Below are positions 29,501 to 37,377 of a stretch of 39,995 nt of DNA, piece by piece. A model generated the notes under the pieces. The model did not search any database. It was given only the letters and a program-made list of their open reading frames with translations, and had not been told where the DNA came from. Position 1 is the stretch's first letter; each line of letters opens with the position of its first letter. The stretch is from Methanobacteriota archaeon (lineage in GTDB: Archaea > Thermoplasmatota > Poseidoniia > Poseidoniales > Poseidoniaceae). The stretch is from the NCBI GenBank assembly GCA_002689345.1, contig NZFU01000016.1, positions 1 to 39,995 on the forward strand, written 5' to 3'. A program made the translations under genes and the position numbers.

Positions 29501-30853
29501 ATGTACCTCATTACCGTCGAAGGCGGCGATGGCTCAGGCAAAGGTGAAGCCGTCAGACTATTAGCATCATTAGCCAACCGGATGGCATTCCCTAATGTTC
29601 ATGTAACGCATGAGCCAAGAAGACACAGTGAATTAGGAAAATTAGCACTCAAGGCCGTAAGTAAGGGAGGCTATACTCCGCTTCAAGAAGCTGGATTATT
29701 TGCTGCAGATAGAGTGGACCATTCACACACTTGGATTCGTCCAAGATTATTGAAAGGTGACCTAATTATTTCAGATAGAAATATTCATTCAAGTCTTGTT
29801 TACCAAGGTGTTGTTGGAGATTTAGGTCTCAAGCAAGTTGCAAAAATGAATGCTGCAGCTATGATTCCAGATTTGGTGATTTGGATAGATTGTGACCCCA
29901 ATAAAGCGATGAAGAGAATTAATTCTGGCACATTAAGGATGGCTGGAGAAAAACATGAGTATTTTGAAACCACTGAAATTCAAACAAAAATTCGTGCAGG
30001 ATTTAGTGGAATCCTATCTGGAGAAATTGAAACTCCACCTCCATTCAATCGTTCTTTAGTCATGGGACCAGTCCTGAATGAAAGTGGCCTAGATGAATTA
30101 GAAAAACAACTTTCACAGGTTCTAAGTTCATTCTTTAATCGAAGGCCTGAGCCACTAAATGTTAGTCGTGACGAGGTCGATAGGCACCTATTGAAGAGCC
30201 TTACAACCGGAGTTCAGACCCAGCAAAGACTCCCAGGCGCTCCCTCTCAACATATATCATTACTAGAAGACTGGTTAGATGGAAGATCTCCTGCTCAATG
30301 GATGGAAATAGCTGAGGAAGAATGGGATGAAAATAGAGCGAAAGGCAGCGATGTCCCCGCTAGACCAATCGCCCATTCATCATGGGCTATACTCGGAACT
30401 CTGTCTCTTACCGATACAACAGATGTTCCTAGTTTGCATAAACAATTAGGCCCTGTAAGATCAGTAACAAAAAGGCATACTCAAAGATTGGTTAAGTGGC
30501 TAGAACAAGAAAGGTGGATACATAGGCAACAAAGCCATGTTCCATTTGCTGAAGCTCAAATGTTCAAGTTACGCAATAGTAGACTAGGTTATGGCCGGCT
30601 CTGTTTGGCAATGTGGCCATTAAGGTCTGCATTATCAAGTTGGAGAAGAGCAAATCCCGATTCGAATTGGGAAGAAGCACTGAAAGACATTATTCACGAA
30701 ACTGAAGACAAAAAAGTACCGTTACAGATTAGAAAAGCGGTTCAGTTTGTTATTGAAAGGCTCCGCCTTATCTCTAGTGGACATGCAGAATGTCCAGTAC
30801 CAAAAGACGTAGAAGAATTATTGGTTTGGTGGGCGATACAGCCACCGGAATAA
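29501..30853 (+). CDS. tmk: Thymidylate kinase-like protein with 240-residue C-terminal extension
   Basis: Residues 1-212 match dTMP kinase, which phosphorylates dTMP to dTDP: P-loop 'EGGDGSGKGE' (7-16), 'THEPR', 'ADRVDHS', 'ISDRNIHSSLVYQG' and the LID region 'RMAGEKHEYFE'. The P-loop has Gly15 where Walker A needs Ser/Thr after the Lys, and Asn replaces the usual Tyr/His in DR(Y/H). Residues 213-450 are an extra domain; 308-345 ('VPSLHKQLG...RHTQRLVKWLEQERWI') looks like a winged helix-turn-helix. The start is ATG 29501, with GGAGGT nine bases upstream; TTG at 29495 is too close to it. The kinase may be divergent or regulatory rather than a plain housekeeping enzyme. Confidence 0.75.
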   Translation: MYLITVEGGDGSGKGEAVRLLASLANRMAFPNVHVTHEPRRHSELGKLALKAVSKGGYTPLQEAGLFAADRVDHSHTWIRPRLLKGDLIISDRNIHSSLVYQGVVGDLGLKQVAKMNAAAMIPDLVIWIDCDPNKAMKRINSGTLRMAGEKHEYFETTEIQTKIRAGFSGILSGEIETPPPFNRSLVMGPVLNESGLDELEKQLSQVLSSFFNRRPEPLNVSRDEVDRHLLKSLTTGVQTQQRLPGAPSQHISLLEDWLDGRSPAQWMEIAEEEWDENRAKGSDVPARPIAHSSWAILGTLSLTDTTDVPSLHKQLGPVRSVTKRHTQRLVKWLEQERWIHRQQSHVPFAEAQMFKLRNSRLGYGRLCLAMWPLRSALSSWRRANPDSNWEEALKDIIHETEDKKVPLQIRKAVQFVIERLRLISSGHAECPVPKDVEELLVWWAIQPPE

Positions 30854-31612
30854 TCACTCTTGTTCATCTTCAACTTTCAGGCTAAAACGGCTACCAGAAG
30901 GCAACATTACCTGTGAAGGCTCCCTGTTGAAAAATGCAGGTCGAGCAGATAGGGAAGAGGCCAAAAATGCTCCAATAAAGATTCCAAATGGAGTCCCTGT
31001 AATCAACCTCATAGTGGCTGTGGATTCATATGATGTTAACATTTGAGTAAAACCATCAAGAGCCATGGGCATAACTGCAATCGCTGCGATTGCAAGCAAA
31101 ACTATTGTTCTACGGTTCTTTCTATAGATTCCATCCATCATTCTATCAGGGAATAAAGATAGGAATGAATCTCTTAATGTCCAACGATTCAAGCCCCTTC
31201 TAGAGAAGATGAAACCGCCGATTGCCAATCCCAAAAATATCCCAACATCCCTTACACATACAGGCATTTGATTGCCATTAATTTCCCAGGAACGTTCTGC
31301 TTTGTTGTGACAATTTAAATCTCCAAAACCATAGATGAAAGCAGCATATGGGTCTAAATCACTCCACGAAAATAGTCCATGTTCACTTTGATTATGGCCC
31401 ATCCCTGCTCTTTCCTCAGTCTGTACATTGCCCCAAGAGCTTTCTGAGAAATAATCTATCGAATTAGCCCGGCCAGATAATTCTGGAACACTATCAGTTG
31501 GAAGGTAATAGGGAACAAGGAAGAACGAGATGACGAAAAATGCTGAGACTCCCCCTACCCAATAGCCAACCTTTCTTTCTCGATTGCGGTTCTCAAGACC
31601 GTTCCTCTCCAT
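30854..31612 (-). CDS. DUF2085 membrane protein
   Basis: A small multi-pass membrane protein. 'CHNKAERSWEINGNQMPVCVRD' corresponds to the DUF2085 core in which homologues read C-H-x-x-x-x-R-S-x-x-x-x-x-x-x-x-P-x-C, and 'MALDGFTQML...RLITGTPFG' is its conserved C-terminal part. Membrane segments lie near residues 19-37, 121-140, 165-185 and 203-220. The function is unknown. ATG 31612 (MERNGL) is preferred to the in-frame ATG at 31624, but either is possible. The stop abuts the stop of the thymidylate kinase gene with no spacer. The start is divergent from the next plus gene across about 58 bases. Confidence 0.78.
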   Translation of the reverse strand: MERNGLENRNRERKVGYWVGGVSAFFVISFFLVPYYLPTDSVPELSGRANSIDYFSESSWGNVQTEERAGMGHNQSEHGLFSWSDLDPYAAFIYGFGDLNCHNKAERSWEINGNQMPVCVRDVGIFLGLAIGGFIFSRRGLNRWTLRDSFLSLFPDRMMDGIYRKNRRTIVLLAIAAIAVMPMALDGFTQMLTSYESTATMRLITGTPFGIFIGAFLASSLSARPAFFNREPSQVMLPSGSRFSLKVEDEQE

Positions 31613-31670
31613 GTTTGACGCCAATAGAAGGAAGGGGATATGTTTTCGCCTGAACCGTAGTGGACAAAAT

Positions 31671-32360
31671 ATGGAGGAGAAGGTCGGTTTCAGGAGAGCA
31701 TTGTCTGCTGCAGTTGTTCTAGGCCTCTACTCTGGATTTATGCTCGGTGTTGCAATTGCGATGAGTATGGGTAATGATGGACTCAAATTAGCAGCCCTAC
31801 TTTGGGGGGGTGTTATTGTACTGTGTGCCCTTGTTTTGACGCCTATTTTGGCTAGAGGACGCAAAAGAGGAGTCCCCGAAACAGATCAGTATGTGAAGAG
31901 TTTACGTAATGGATTGGATGAATTCAATGAAGGAGTTGGTGGATGGAGAACTCTTTCCCATGTACGAGGAGAAGGCATGGGGGCGTCGATTTCTCTCTCA
32001 AATGCATCTAATCCTTTGATAATAATCGAAAAAGCATTACTTATTTCAAACCGCTGTAAATTGATTTTTCGTTTTCCCAAAGACGACCCTTCGTTACGAG
32101 AACGAACTCTTCCAATTCTGGAAGAGAAGGTTGGAATTTCAAGAATTCAAAGACGTACAAAGTCATTGACTGTTGTACCAGAAGTAATAATTGATAATTC
32201 AGTAATCATTACTCGCTCGATGATGCTTTGTCCCCCATTGATGGTAGCCGGCTCAATGGGCTTCTATTCTGTAGCTCCAGGCCAGCATTTACTCATGGCA
32301 TTAGGTGCTATTGCTGGAGCGATTTTAGGAATGCTAATTGTAACAAATAAAGGGCGATAA
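31671..32360 (+). CDS. Small membrane protein, unknown function
   Basis: This 229-residue protein has two N-terminal membrane segments (about 9-32 and 38-60), a cytoplasmic alpha/beta-looking middle (65-180) and a C-terminal hydrophobic hairpin (about 185-225). I do not recognise a family. ATG 31671 is chosen; the open frame extends back to 31584, across the start of the divergent DUF2085 gene, but that part is basic and unlike a protein N-terminus. It is the first of five same-strand genes leading to the M61 peptidase, with 41 bases before the HTH_10 gene. Confidence 0.65.
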   Translation: MEEKVGFRRALSAAVVLGLYSGFMLGVAIAMSMGNDGLKLAALLWGGVIVLCALVLTPILARGRKRGVPETDQYVKSLRNGLDEFNEGVGGWRTLSHVRGEGMGASISLSNASNPLIIIEKALLISNRCKLIFRFPKDDPSLRERTLPILEEKVGISRIQRRTKSLTVVPEVIIDNSVIITRSMMLCPPLMVAGSMGFYSVAPGQHLLMALGAIAGAILGMLIVTNKGR

Positions 32361-32401
32361 CTACCGGAGAAGTAAAACCAACTCTTGTCATGTGGTAAGA
32401 T

Positions 32402-33214
32402 ATGCGGGAAATTACCTTATTTTGGGGAAGGGCCCGCTTAACCAAAACAGATATTGCCCCGCTGCTTAATATTGTCTCTAATATGGTATTTCTAGCATAC
32501 ATCAAACGTACACCACGTGATGTCAGAATGCTGATTAAAGCTAAATTCAAAGAAGGCAAAGTACCAGAGGACTTGAATTCTCTTTACTTCTTAGAATTGC
32601 TAGACATACACCATACTCCTGAAAGTGAAGATGAGAGTTTTGTCCTCAACCTCAGATTATCGCATCCGCTTTCTAATTTCAATGCAAGAACGGGCGGTAC
32701 AACTGCGGCACCAGGATGCAAGATTGATGCTGAAGGCATGACATATATTTTGCAAGGCGGAAATGTAAGACTAAGACTGGTTGTTGCAATGGCTAAATTG
32801 ATGGCTAAGCCGGATAGAATCTCTGCAAGGAAACTCGATTTATCTACAAATGCTGATTCGGGACCTCTAAGTGCAAAACAACTGAAAATGGCAAAATTCG
32901 CGTATGATGAAGGATGGTATGACATCAAAAAACGCGTAAGGATTTCGGAAATGGCAGAGCGTTTAAACATCGCAAGGGCGACACTGGCTGAGCATTTATC
33001 TCGGATTGAAAGCATTGTCATGGATGATTTGATGGGGTCATTTACAAACATAAAAATTGATCAAGCCGAATTTGAAATGTTCAAAGACATGGTTGTTTCA
33101 GATTCGACTAATTTAGGATATTCTGATGACGATAATTTTAACAAATTACTAACAAATATGCATAACACTTTCGAAAGTGATTTTTCTTTGATAGATGAGG
33201 ATAACAAAGACTAG
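32402..33214 (+). CDS. HTH_10 (bacterio-opsin-activator type) transcriptional regulator
   Basis: Residues 156-210 match the HTH_10 domain: 'LSAKQLKMAKFAYDEGWYD' is the family's opening (homologues read L-T-x-x-Q-x-x-x-L-x-x-A-x-x-x-G-Y-Y), then 'ISEMAERLNIARATLAEHLSR' is the helix-turn-helix. The first 150 residues are an unrecognised alpha/beta sensor-like region. A 60-residue acidic tail follows the domain. HTH_10 proteins regulate genes in haloarchaea and related groups; the target here is unknown. The same-strand neighbours (degenerate methyltransferase, HEAT protein, M61 peptidase) are candidates. Confidence 0.82.
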   Translation: MREITLFWGRARLTKTDIAPLLNIVSNMVFLAYIKRTPRDVRMLIKAKFKEGKVPEDLNSLYFLELLDIHHTPESEDESFVLNLRLSHPLSNFNARTGGTTAAPGCKIDAEGMTYILQGGNVRLRLVVAMAKLMAKPDRISARKLDLSTNADSGPLSAKQLKMAKFAYDEGWYDIKKRVRISEMAERLNIARATLAEHLSRIESIVMDDLMGSFTNIKIDQAEFEMFKDMVVSDSTNLGYSDDDNFNKLLTNMHNTFESDFSLIDEDNKD

Positions 33215-33250
33215 TAATTGTAAGACTCAGAACATTGGATAAGTGATATC

Positions 33251-34210
33251 ATGGGCGATTTAAACAAGTTACTGAAGAATCTCAAAGATTCTGGTATCAA
33301 TGTGCCCAATTCGGTCGAAGCCGCCATGAATAAGGTCGATGTTGAGGATTTCACAGAACATGATGCTTCGGGTTTTTATCACGATAGGCCTGTGGTATTC
33401 TTAGAAACACCAGAAGGAGGAATGAAGACTATTTCTGCACCACATATGATTATGACACTTCTTGATAATCTCGAATTAGATAGCGGACAGCATATCGTGA
33501 TTTATGGAGCAAAGGGTGGCTACATTAGCGCATTGGTGGCACATATTATCGGTGAGAACGGTAAAGTAACTGTTTTCGACCCATCGGATGAGATAATTGC
33601 ACACATTTCACACAAACTCAGAGGGTATCCTACTGTTGAGTGTCGTAAATCTAATGACCTTACAGAGATCACTCTTCCACCTCTGAACCGAGTTTTAGTA
33701 ACTGGTCAAATTGAAAGTATTCCTGTATGGCTAAATCATGGCTTGGAAGAGGGCGGTTTTGCCATTGCACCGATAGGCAGCCGCCATAATCAACGATTAT
33801 TGAAAATTGAAAAACAAGACGATGAATTGTTTGAAACTGATTTAGGAAGTGTTGTTTTTGGACCCCTAAACATCGCAGATTCGGTAATTGAAACACCATC
33901 TCCCGTAGAGATGGCCGAATTGATTGAGCAGGTCATTGAATTGATGAATGATGCAGGATTGATCGAAAATGAAGATAAAAATAGATTGTATGATCTAGTT
34001 GCTGAGTTGCGTCAATTACCAGATGATTTACCTCCTCCTGAAGAAATGGATGAACCAGGTGAGCATCCTATGATGAAATTAATGCTTCAGAAAGGCGAAT
34101 GGTTCGTACACTTATGGCCAATTATTCAATCGATGATGGAAAATAGAATCGCATCATATGACTCTTCTGAGAATTTTAATGATGAAAATCATTCAGACTT
34201 TGTTCCCTGA
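33251..34210 (+). CDS. Isoaspartyl methyltransferase-like protein, SAM motif degenerate
   Basis: The N-terminal 200 residues align in pattern with protein-L-isoaspartate O-methyltransferase: 'ISAPHMIMTLLDNLELDSGQ' is the family's conserved helix, followed by 'IVIYGAKGGYISALVAHIIG' and 'GKVTVFDPSDE', and 'GLEEGGFAIAPIG' near 165-177. The SAM-binding loop normally reads E-x-G-x-G-x-G; here it is I-Y-G-A-K-G-G, losing the acidic residue and the middle glycine. The enzyme may therefore bind another ligand or be inactive. The C-terminal 110 residues are an acidic, helical extension not found in typical Pcm. ATG 33251. It is followed by the HEAT gene after six bases. Confidence 0.7.
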   Translation: MGDLNKLLKNLKDSGINVPNSVEAAMNKVDVEDFTEHDASGFYHDRPVVFLETPEGGMKTISAPHMIMTLLDNLELDSGQHIVIYGAKGGYISALVAHIIGENGKVTVFDPSDEIIAHISHKLRGYPTVECRKSNDLTEITLPPLNRVLVTGQIESIPVWLNHGLEEGGFAIAPIGSRHNQRLLKIEKQDDELFETDLGSVVFGPLNIADSVIETPSPVEMAELIEQVIELMNDAGLIENEDKNRLYDLVAELRQLPDDLPPPEEMDEPGEHPMMKLMLQKGEWFVHLWPIIQSMMENRIASYDSSENFNDENHSDFVP

Positions 34211-34219
34211 GGTGGTATG

Positions 34220-35176
34220 ATGGCAGGATTGGAAACTGAAATATCTAGACTCTCAAATAAAGATGTAAAAATACGTCGCAAGGCTGTTAGACGCTTGTTT
34301 GAGATGGAAAACCCAATGGCCCTAAGAGGGTTTGTTCCGTTACTAAACGATAGTGATTTTTGGTTCAGAAACAAGTCACTAGAGGCTCATCGGAAATGGG
34401 CTAAGGACGCCGATGATTTACTACCATTGATGAAAGGCCATAAGAGATTAATCGGCGAATTATTACAAAGAATAGATGCACCTGAAATTGCTAAAGAACT
34501 TCTTGAAGAAGAAGATCACATTACACGTTCATTTGCTGCAAAAAACCTAGCTCAAGTAGAAAGTTTGCATTCAAGATTTGCAGCAGACTTGCACCATTCG
34601 GTTAGAATTATCGCTGCAGAAAACTCTAGTGACAAAGATTTAATTTCCTCCTTAATTGAAGACAAACACTCCTCAGTCCGACGTTCAGCAATTGCTAGTG
34701 CTGCAAAAAACCAACTACAATTGGAAGAAAAAACATTGGAAAAAGGTTTGGCTTCCAGTGACCCAGCACTGCGTTCTCTAATCGCATCTCTTGCAGTACA
34801 TTCAGGTGGGTCTGTTTTGGAAAAGGTATGCAGGGACACCAATCCAAAGGTGCGAAAATCCATTGCAGATACATTGAGAAGAGAAGTTATGGAAGTCGAT
34901 GAAAGAATTGATTTGATAGCAAATATTTGTCCTGAGATAATTGTACGTTGGTTACGTTCAAGATATGACCCAAAGGCGTCATCTCTACGATGGACTATGA
35001 TTGAAAATACTACAATAAATTCTCGAACACGCTCAAAGTTAATCGAGCAAATGGATGGAAGAGACGATGTGGATGAGCAGCGTTTGGCTATTGTTTCAGA
35101 AGATGATTCCGTATTAGTTCAATTAGCTGCAAGTAATCTATCCGCTTCAATTACAGAATTGAGAGGCGATGAATAA
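34220..35176 (+). CDS. HEAT-repeat protein
   Basis: An all-helical repeat protein of 318 residues. Repeat units of about 30 residues recur, for example 'DVKIRRKAVRRLFEMENP', 'DHITRSFAAKNLAQVE', 'HSSVRRSAIASAAKN', 'DPALRSLIASLAVHS' and 'NPKVRKSIADTLRRE', each with the D/N-x-x-V-R-x-x-A pattern of PBS-lyase/HEAT repeats. Such proteins are protein-binding scaffolds. ATG 34220 is preferred because GAGGTG stands five bases before it; ATG 34217 is only two bases from it. The TAA overlaps the M61 start as TAATG, so the two proteins are probably made together. Confidence 0.78.
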   Translation: MAGLETEISRLSNKDVKIRRKAVRRLFEMENPMALRGFVPLLNDSDFWFRNKSLEAHRKWAKDADDLLPLMKGHKRLIGELLQRIDAPEIAKELLEEEDHITRSFAAKNLAQVESLHSRFAADLHHSVRIIAAENSSDKDLISSLIEDKHSSVRRSAIASAAKNQLQLEEKTLEKGLASSDPALRSLIASLAVHSGGSVLEKVCRDTNPKVRKSIADTLRREVMEVDERIDLIANICPEIIVRWLRSRYDPKASSLRWTMIENTTINSRTRSKLIEQMDGRDDVDEQRLAIVSEDDSVLVQLAASNLSASITELRGDE

Positions 35177-36924
35177 TGAATTCCGGGCTACATTTTCATG
35201 CAGATGCTAATGATGGATCCAGTAGGAGACTTGGTGTGAAAATTGCGATTACTGGCCCCTTTACTGGAAATATTCTCGAATTAAAATTTCCCAGATGGAT
35301 TCCTGGATCATACTTTGTTCGAGAGCCAATACAACATATGAGTGACCTATCTGCAAAATCTGATAATGAAGTTGTAAAGGTTGAACGTTTTGGCGTAGAT
35401 GGAATTAGAATTAAGGACATTAGTGACTCTAGTGAGGTGGTGATTACTTACAAAGTATTAGCAGCAGAAATGACATGTCGTGCAAACCATCTTGATTCCT
35501 CACACGTCCATATTATGCCGCCTTATACCTGGATGCTTCCCACCAGAGGAATAGATGCAAAAAGAATGCATGAGACTCACAAAGTTACTTTGGACAAACC
35601 TAAGGATTGGCAAACTGCAATCCAATTACCTGGAAAGGAGGGTGAATGGTTTGCAGAAGGCAGAGATGAATTACTAGATGCAATTATGGAATCCAATCCT
35701 AATCCAATGATTTCTTTTGAGATTCAAGGGTGTAAACAACATCTGAAACTTTGGGATTCTGGTAGTCTGCCCATCCCTAAGAAAGGTATTGATCGCTTTG
35801 TTGAGGCCATGAAATTGGTTATCGAGGAACATTTTGCACTATTCGGCGTGCCAGAATGGAAGGAGTATTGGACAGTATTACATCTAACCCAATCTGGAAG
35901 AGGAGGCCTAGAGCATCTGAGGAGTCAAACTTCTATGATGCCTCGAAAGTGTTTGCAGGAAGGAAATGAAGAAGAGTGGAGAGATTTAGTCTCATTATTC
36001 AGTCATGAATTCCTTCATCAATGGAATGTCAAACAATTAAGACCGAAGAATTTCCTAAATTATGAACTTCAGAAAGAAGTTCATTCTGACTTATTGTGGT
36101 GGTTTGAAGGTCTAACCTCATGGCTTGGAGACATCATTTGCTTGAGAAGTGGTGCTTGGACTGAAGAGGACTGGCGTAAAGACTGGACACGGAAGATGAA
36201 GCGTCATACAGACCGTAATGGAATGGAGCATGAATCATTACAAGAAAGCAGTCACGATGCATGGATTCATCTTTACCGACCTAATTCCTACAGTCGAGAG
36301 GTTCAAATCTCATATTATCTAGAAGGTGAGATGGCAATATTCTGCCTAGATGTTGAACTGAGAAGGCGTTCTAAGGGCCAATATGGTATGGATGATGTTA
36401 TGGCAACATTGTATCATCAGTTCAAATTAGATTCAAACAAACCAGGAATTACCCATTCCGATATTAAGAAAGCTCTTGTGAATACTCCAGGAGGTAGAAG
36501 ACTAGGTAGTATGCTAGACAACCTTGTGAGTGAGAGAAAAGCGCCAGATGTGAATTCTGCGATAAATACACTAGGAATGGAGATGGTCCCGGATAAAAAA
36601 ACAAAAGGTGCATGGTTAGGACTGAATCTGGCAAATGTTTCTGATTCGATTAAAGTTAGAACACATCTAGCAGGATCCCCTTGTAGAGAGGAGATACACA
36701 CTGGAGATGAAATTATTGCAATCGATGGACTAAGAGTTAAATCGACTAAGGAATTAACCGCAGCAGTCTATGGAAATCAAGATGTGAAAACCAATGTTAC
36801 AATCGCAAGAGAAGGCGTTCTTAGAGAAGTTGTAGTTGTACCTAAAGCAAACCCTGAACACTTGCTAAAGGTTGAAGGAAAAGGTAACAAGATTTGGAAT
36901 GCAATCAAATCAACAAAGCGTTAA
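35176..36924 (+). CDS. M61-family aminopeptidase with PDZ domain
   Basis: A glycyl-aminopeptidase-like zinc enzyme (COG3975). The N-terminal beta domain (1-170) includes 'PRWIPGSYFVRE'. The catalytic part has 'GGLEHLRS', H277-E-F-L-H281 in 'SHEFLHQWN', and the third ligand E311 in 'WWFEGLTSW'. A C-terminal PDZ domain (about 475-560, 'KGAWLGLNL', 'DEIIAIDGLRV') is standard for the family. The length of 582 residues is normal. There is no signal peptide, so it acts in the cytoplasm, unlike the M28 and PKD peptidases of this window. The start overlaps the HEAT gene by one base. Confidence 0.9.
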   Translation: MNSGLHFHADANDGSSRRLGVKIAITGPFTGNILELKFPRWIPGSYFVREPIQHMSDLSAKSDNEVVKVERFGVDGIRIKDISDSSEVVITYKVLAAEMTCRANHLDSSHVHIMPPYTWMLPTRGIDAKRMHETHKVTLDKPKDWQTAIQLPGKEGEWFAEGRDELLDAIMESNPNPMISFEIQGCKQHLKLWDSGSLPIPKKGIDRFVEAMKLVIEEHFALFGVPEWKEYWTVLHLTQSGRGGLEHLRSQTSMMPRKCLQEGNEEEWRDLVSLFSHEFLHQWNVKQLRPKNFLNYELQKEVHSDLLWWFEGLTSWLGDIICLRSGAWTEEDWRKDWTRKMKRHTDRNGMEHESLQESSHDAWIHLYRPNSYSREVQISYYLEGEMAIFCLDVELRRRSKGQYGMDDVMATLYHQFKLDSNKPGITHSDIKKALVNTPGGRRLGSMLDNLVSERKAPDVNSAINTLGMEMVPDKKTKGAWLGLNLANVSDSIKVRTHLAGSPCREEIHTGDEIIAIDGLRVKSTKELTAAVYGNQDVKTNVTIAREGVLREVVVVPKANPEHLLKVEGKGNKIWNAIKSTKR

Positions 36925-37356
36925 TCATTCGATTCTAGATAATTCTTCTAGCAAAATATGAATCGGCGGCAGGTGATTAGAAATTGTATGCCTACTGGTC
37001 TTCGGGGGATACAGATCTCCACTTAGGCTCATATCAATCACATCCTGTTTGCTAATAGTTTCAAGACCACACCCCGGCCAAGGGTCTACTGAAACATCAT
37101 CGTTTTCCATGTAATCAATTAGAATCACTGGAACTCTCTTTAATCCTAAAGAAACGGCAACTGAATGGCGATGATGACCATCAAGAATCGCTCCTGATTG
37201 TGAATCAACCAGCAATGGTTTGGTAAATCCACCCCATTTTTTGGTCATGTCCAACAACTTATCTCGATTTTTAATTTTGATTTCTTCATGGGGCTTTAGC
37301 CAGTCCAAAGAGACAAGTGTAACATCATCTGCATCCCATGACATGGCACATTCCAA
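36925..37356 (-). CDS. ParB-like domain protein, probable SerK-type serine kinase
   Basis: A 143-residue protein with the ParB/sulfiredoxin nucleotide-binding fold: 'LKPHEEI' (21-27), 'GAILDGHHRHSVAVSLG' (55-71) and 'RVPVILIDYMEND'. The C-terminal part 'SKQDVIDMSLSGDLYPPKTSRH' matches the free L-serine kinase SerK of Thermococcus, in which the glutamate of the 'EE' loop is catalytic. SerK uses ADP to make O-phosphoserine, linking serine and cysteine biosynthesis. A plain ParB DNA-binding role is less likely, since the helix-turn-helix domain is missing. The start is ATG 37356; a second Met at residue 5 is possible. The TGA abuts the M61 stop. Confidence 0.68.
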   Translation of the reverse strand: MECAMSWDADDVTLVSLDWLKPHEEIKIKNRDKLLDMTKKWGGFTKPLLVDSQSGAILDGHHRHSVAVSLGLKRVPVILIDYMENDDVSVDPWPGCGLETISKQDVIDMSLSGDLYPPKTSRHTISNHLPPIHILLEELSRIE

Positions 37357-37377
37357 GGCGATAGATGGGATAATGCT

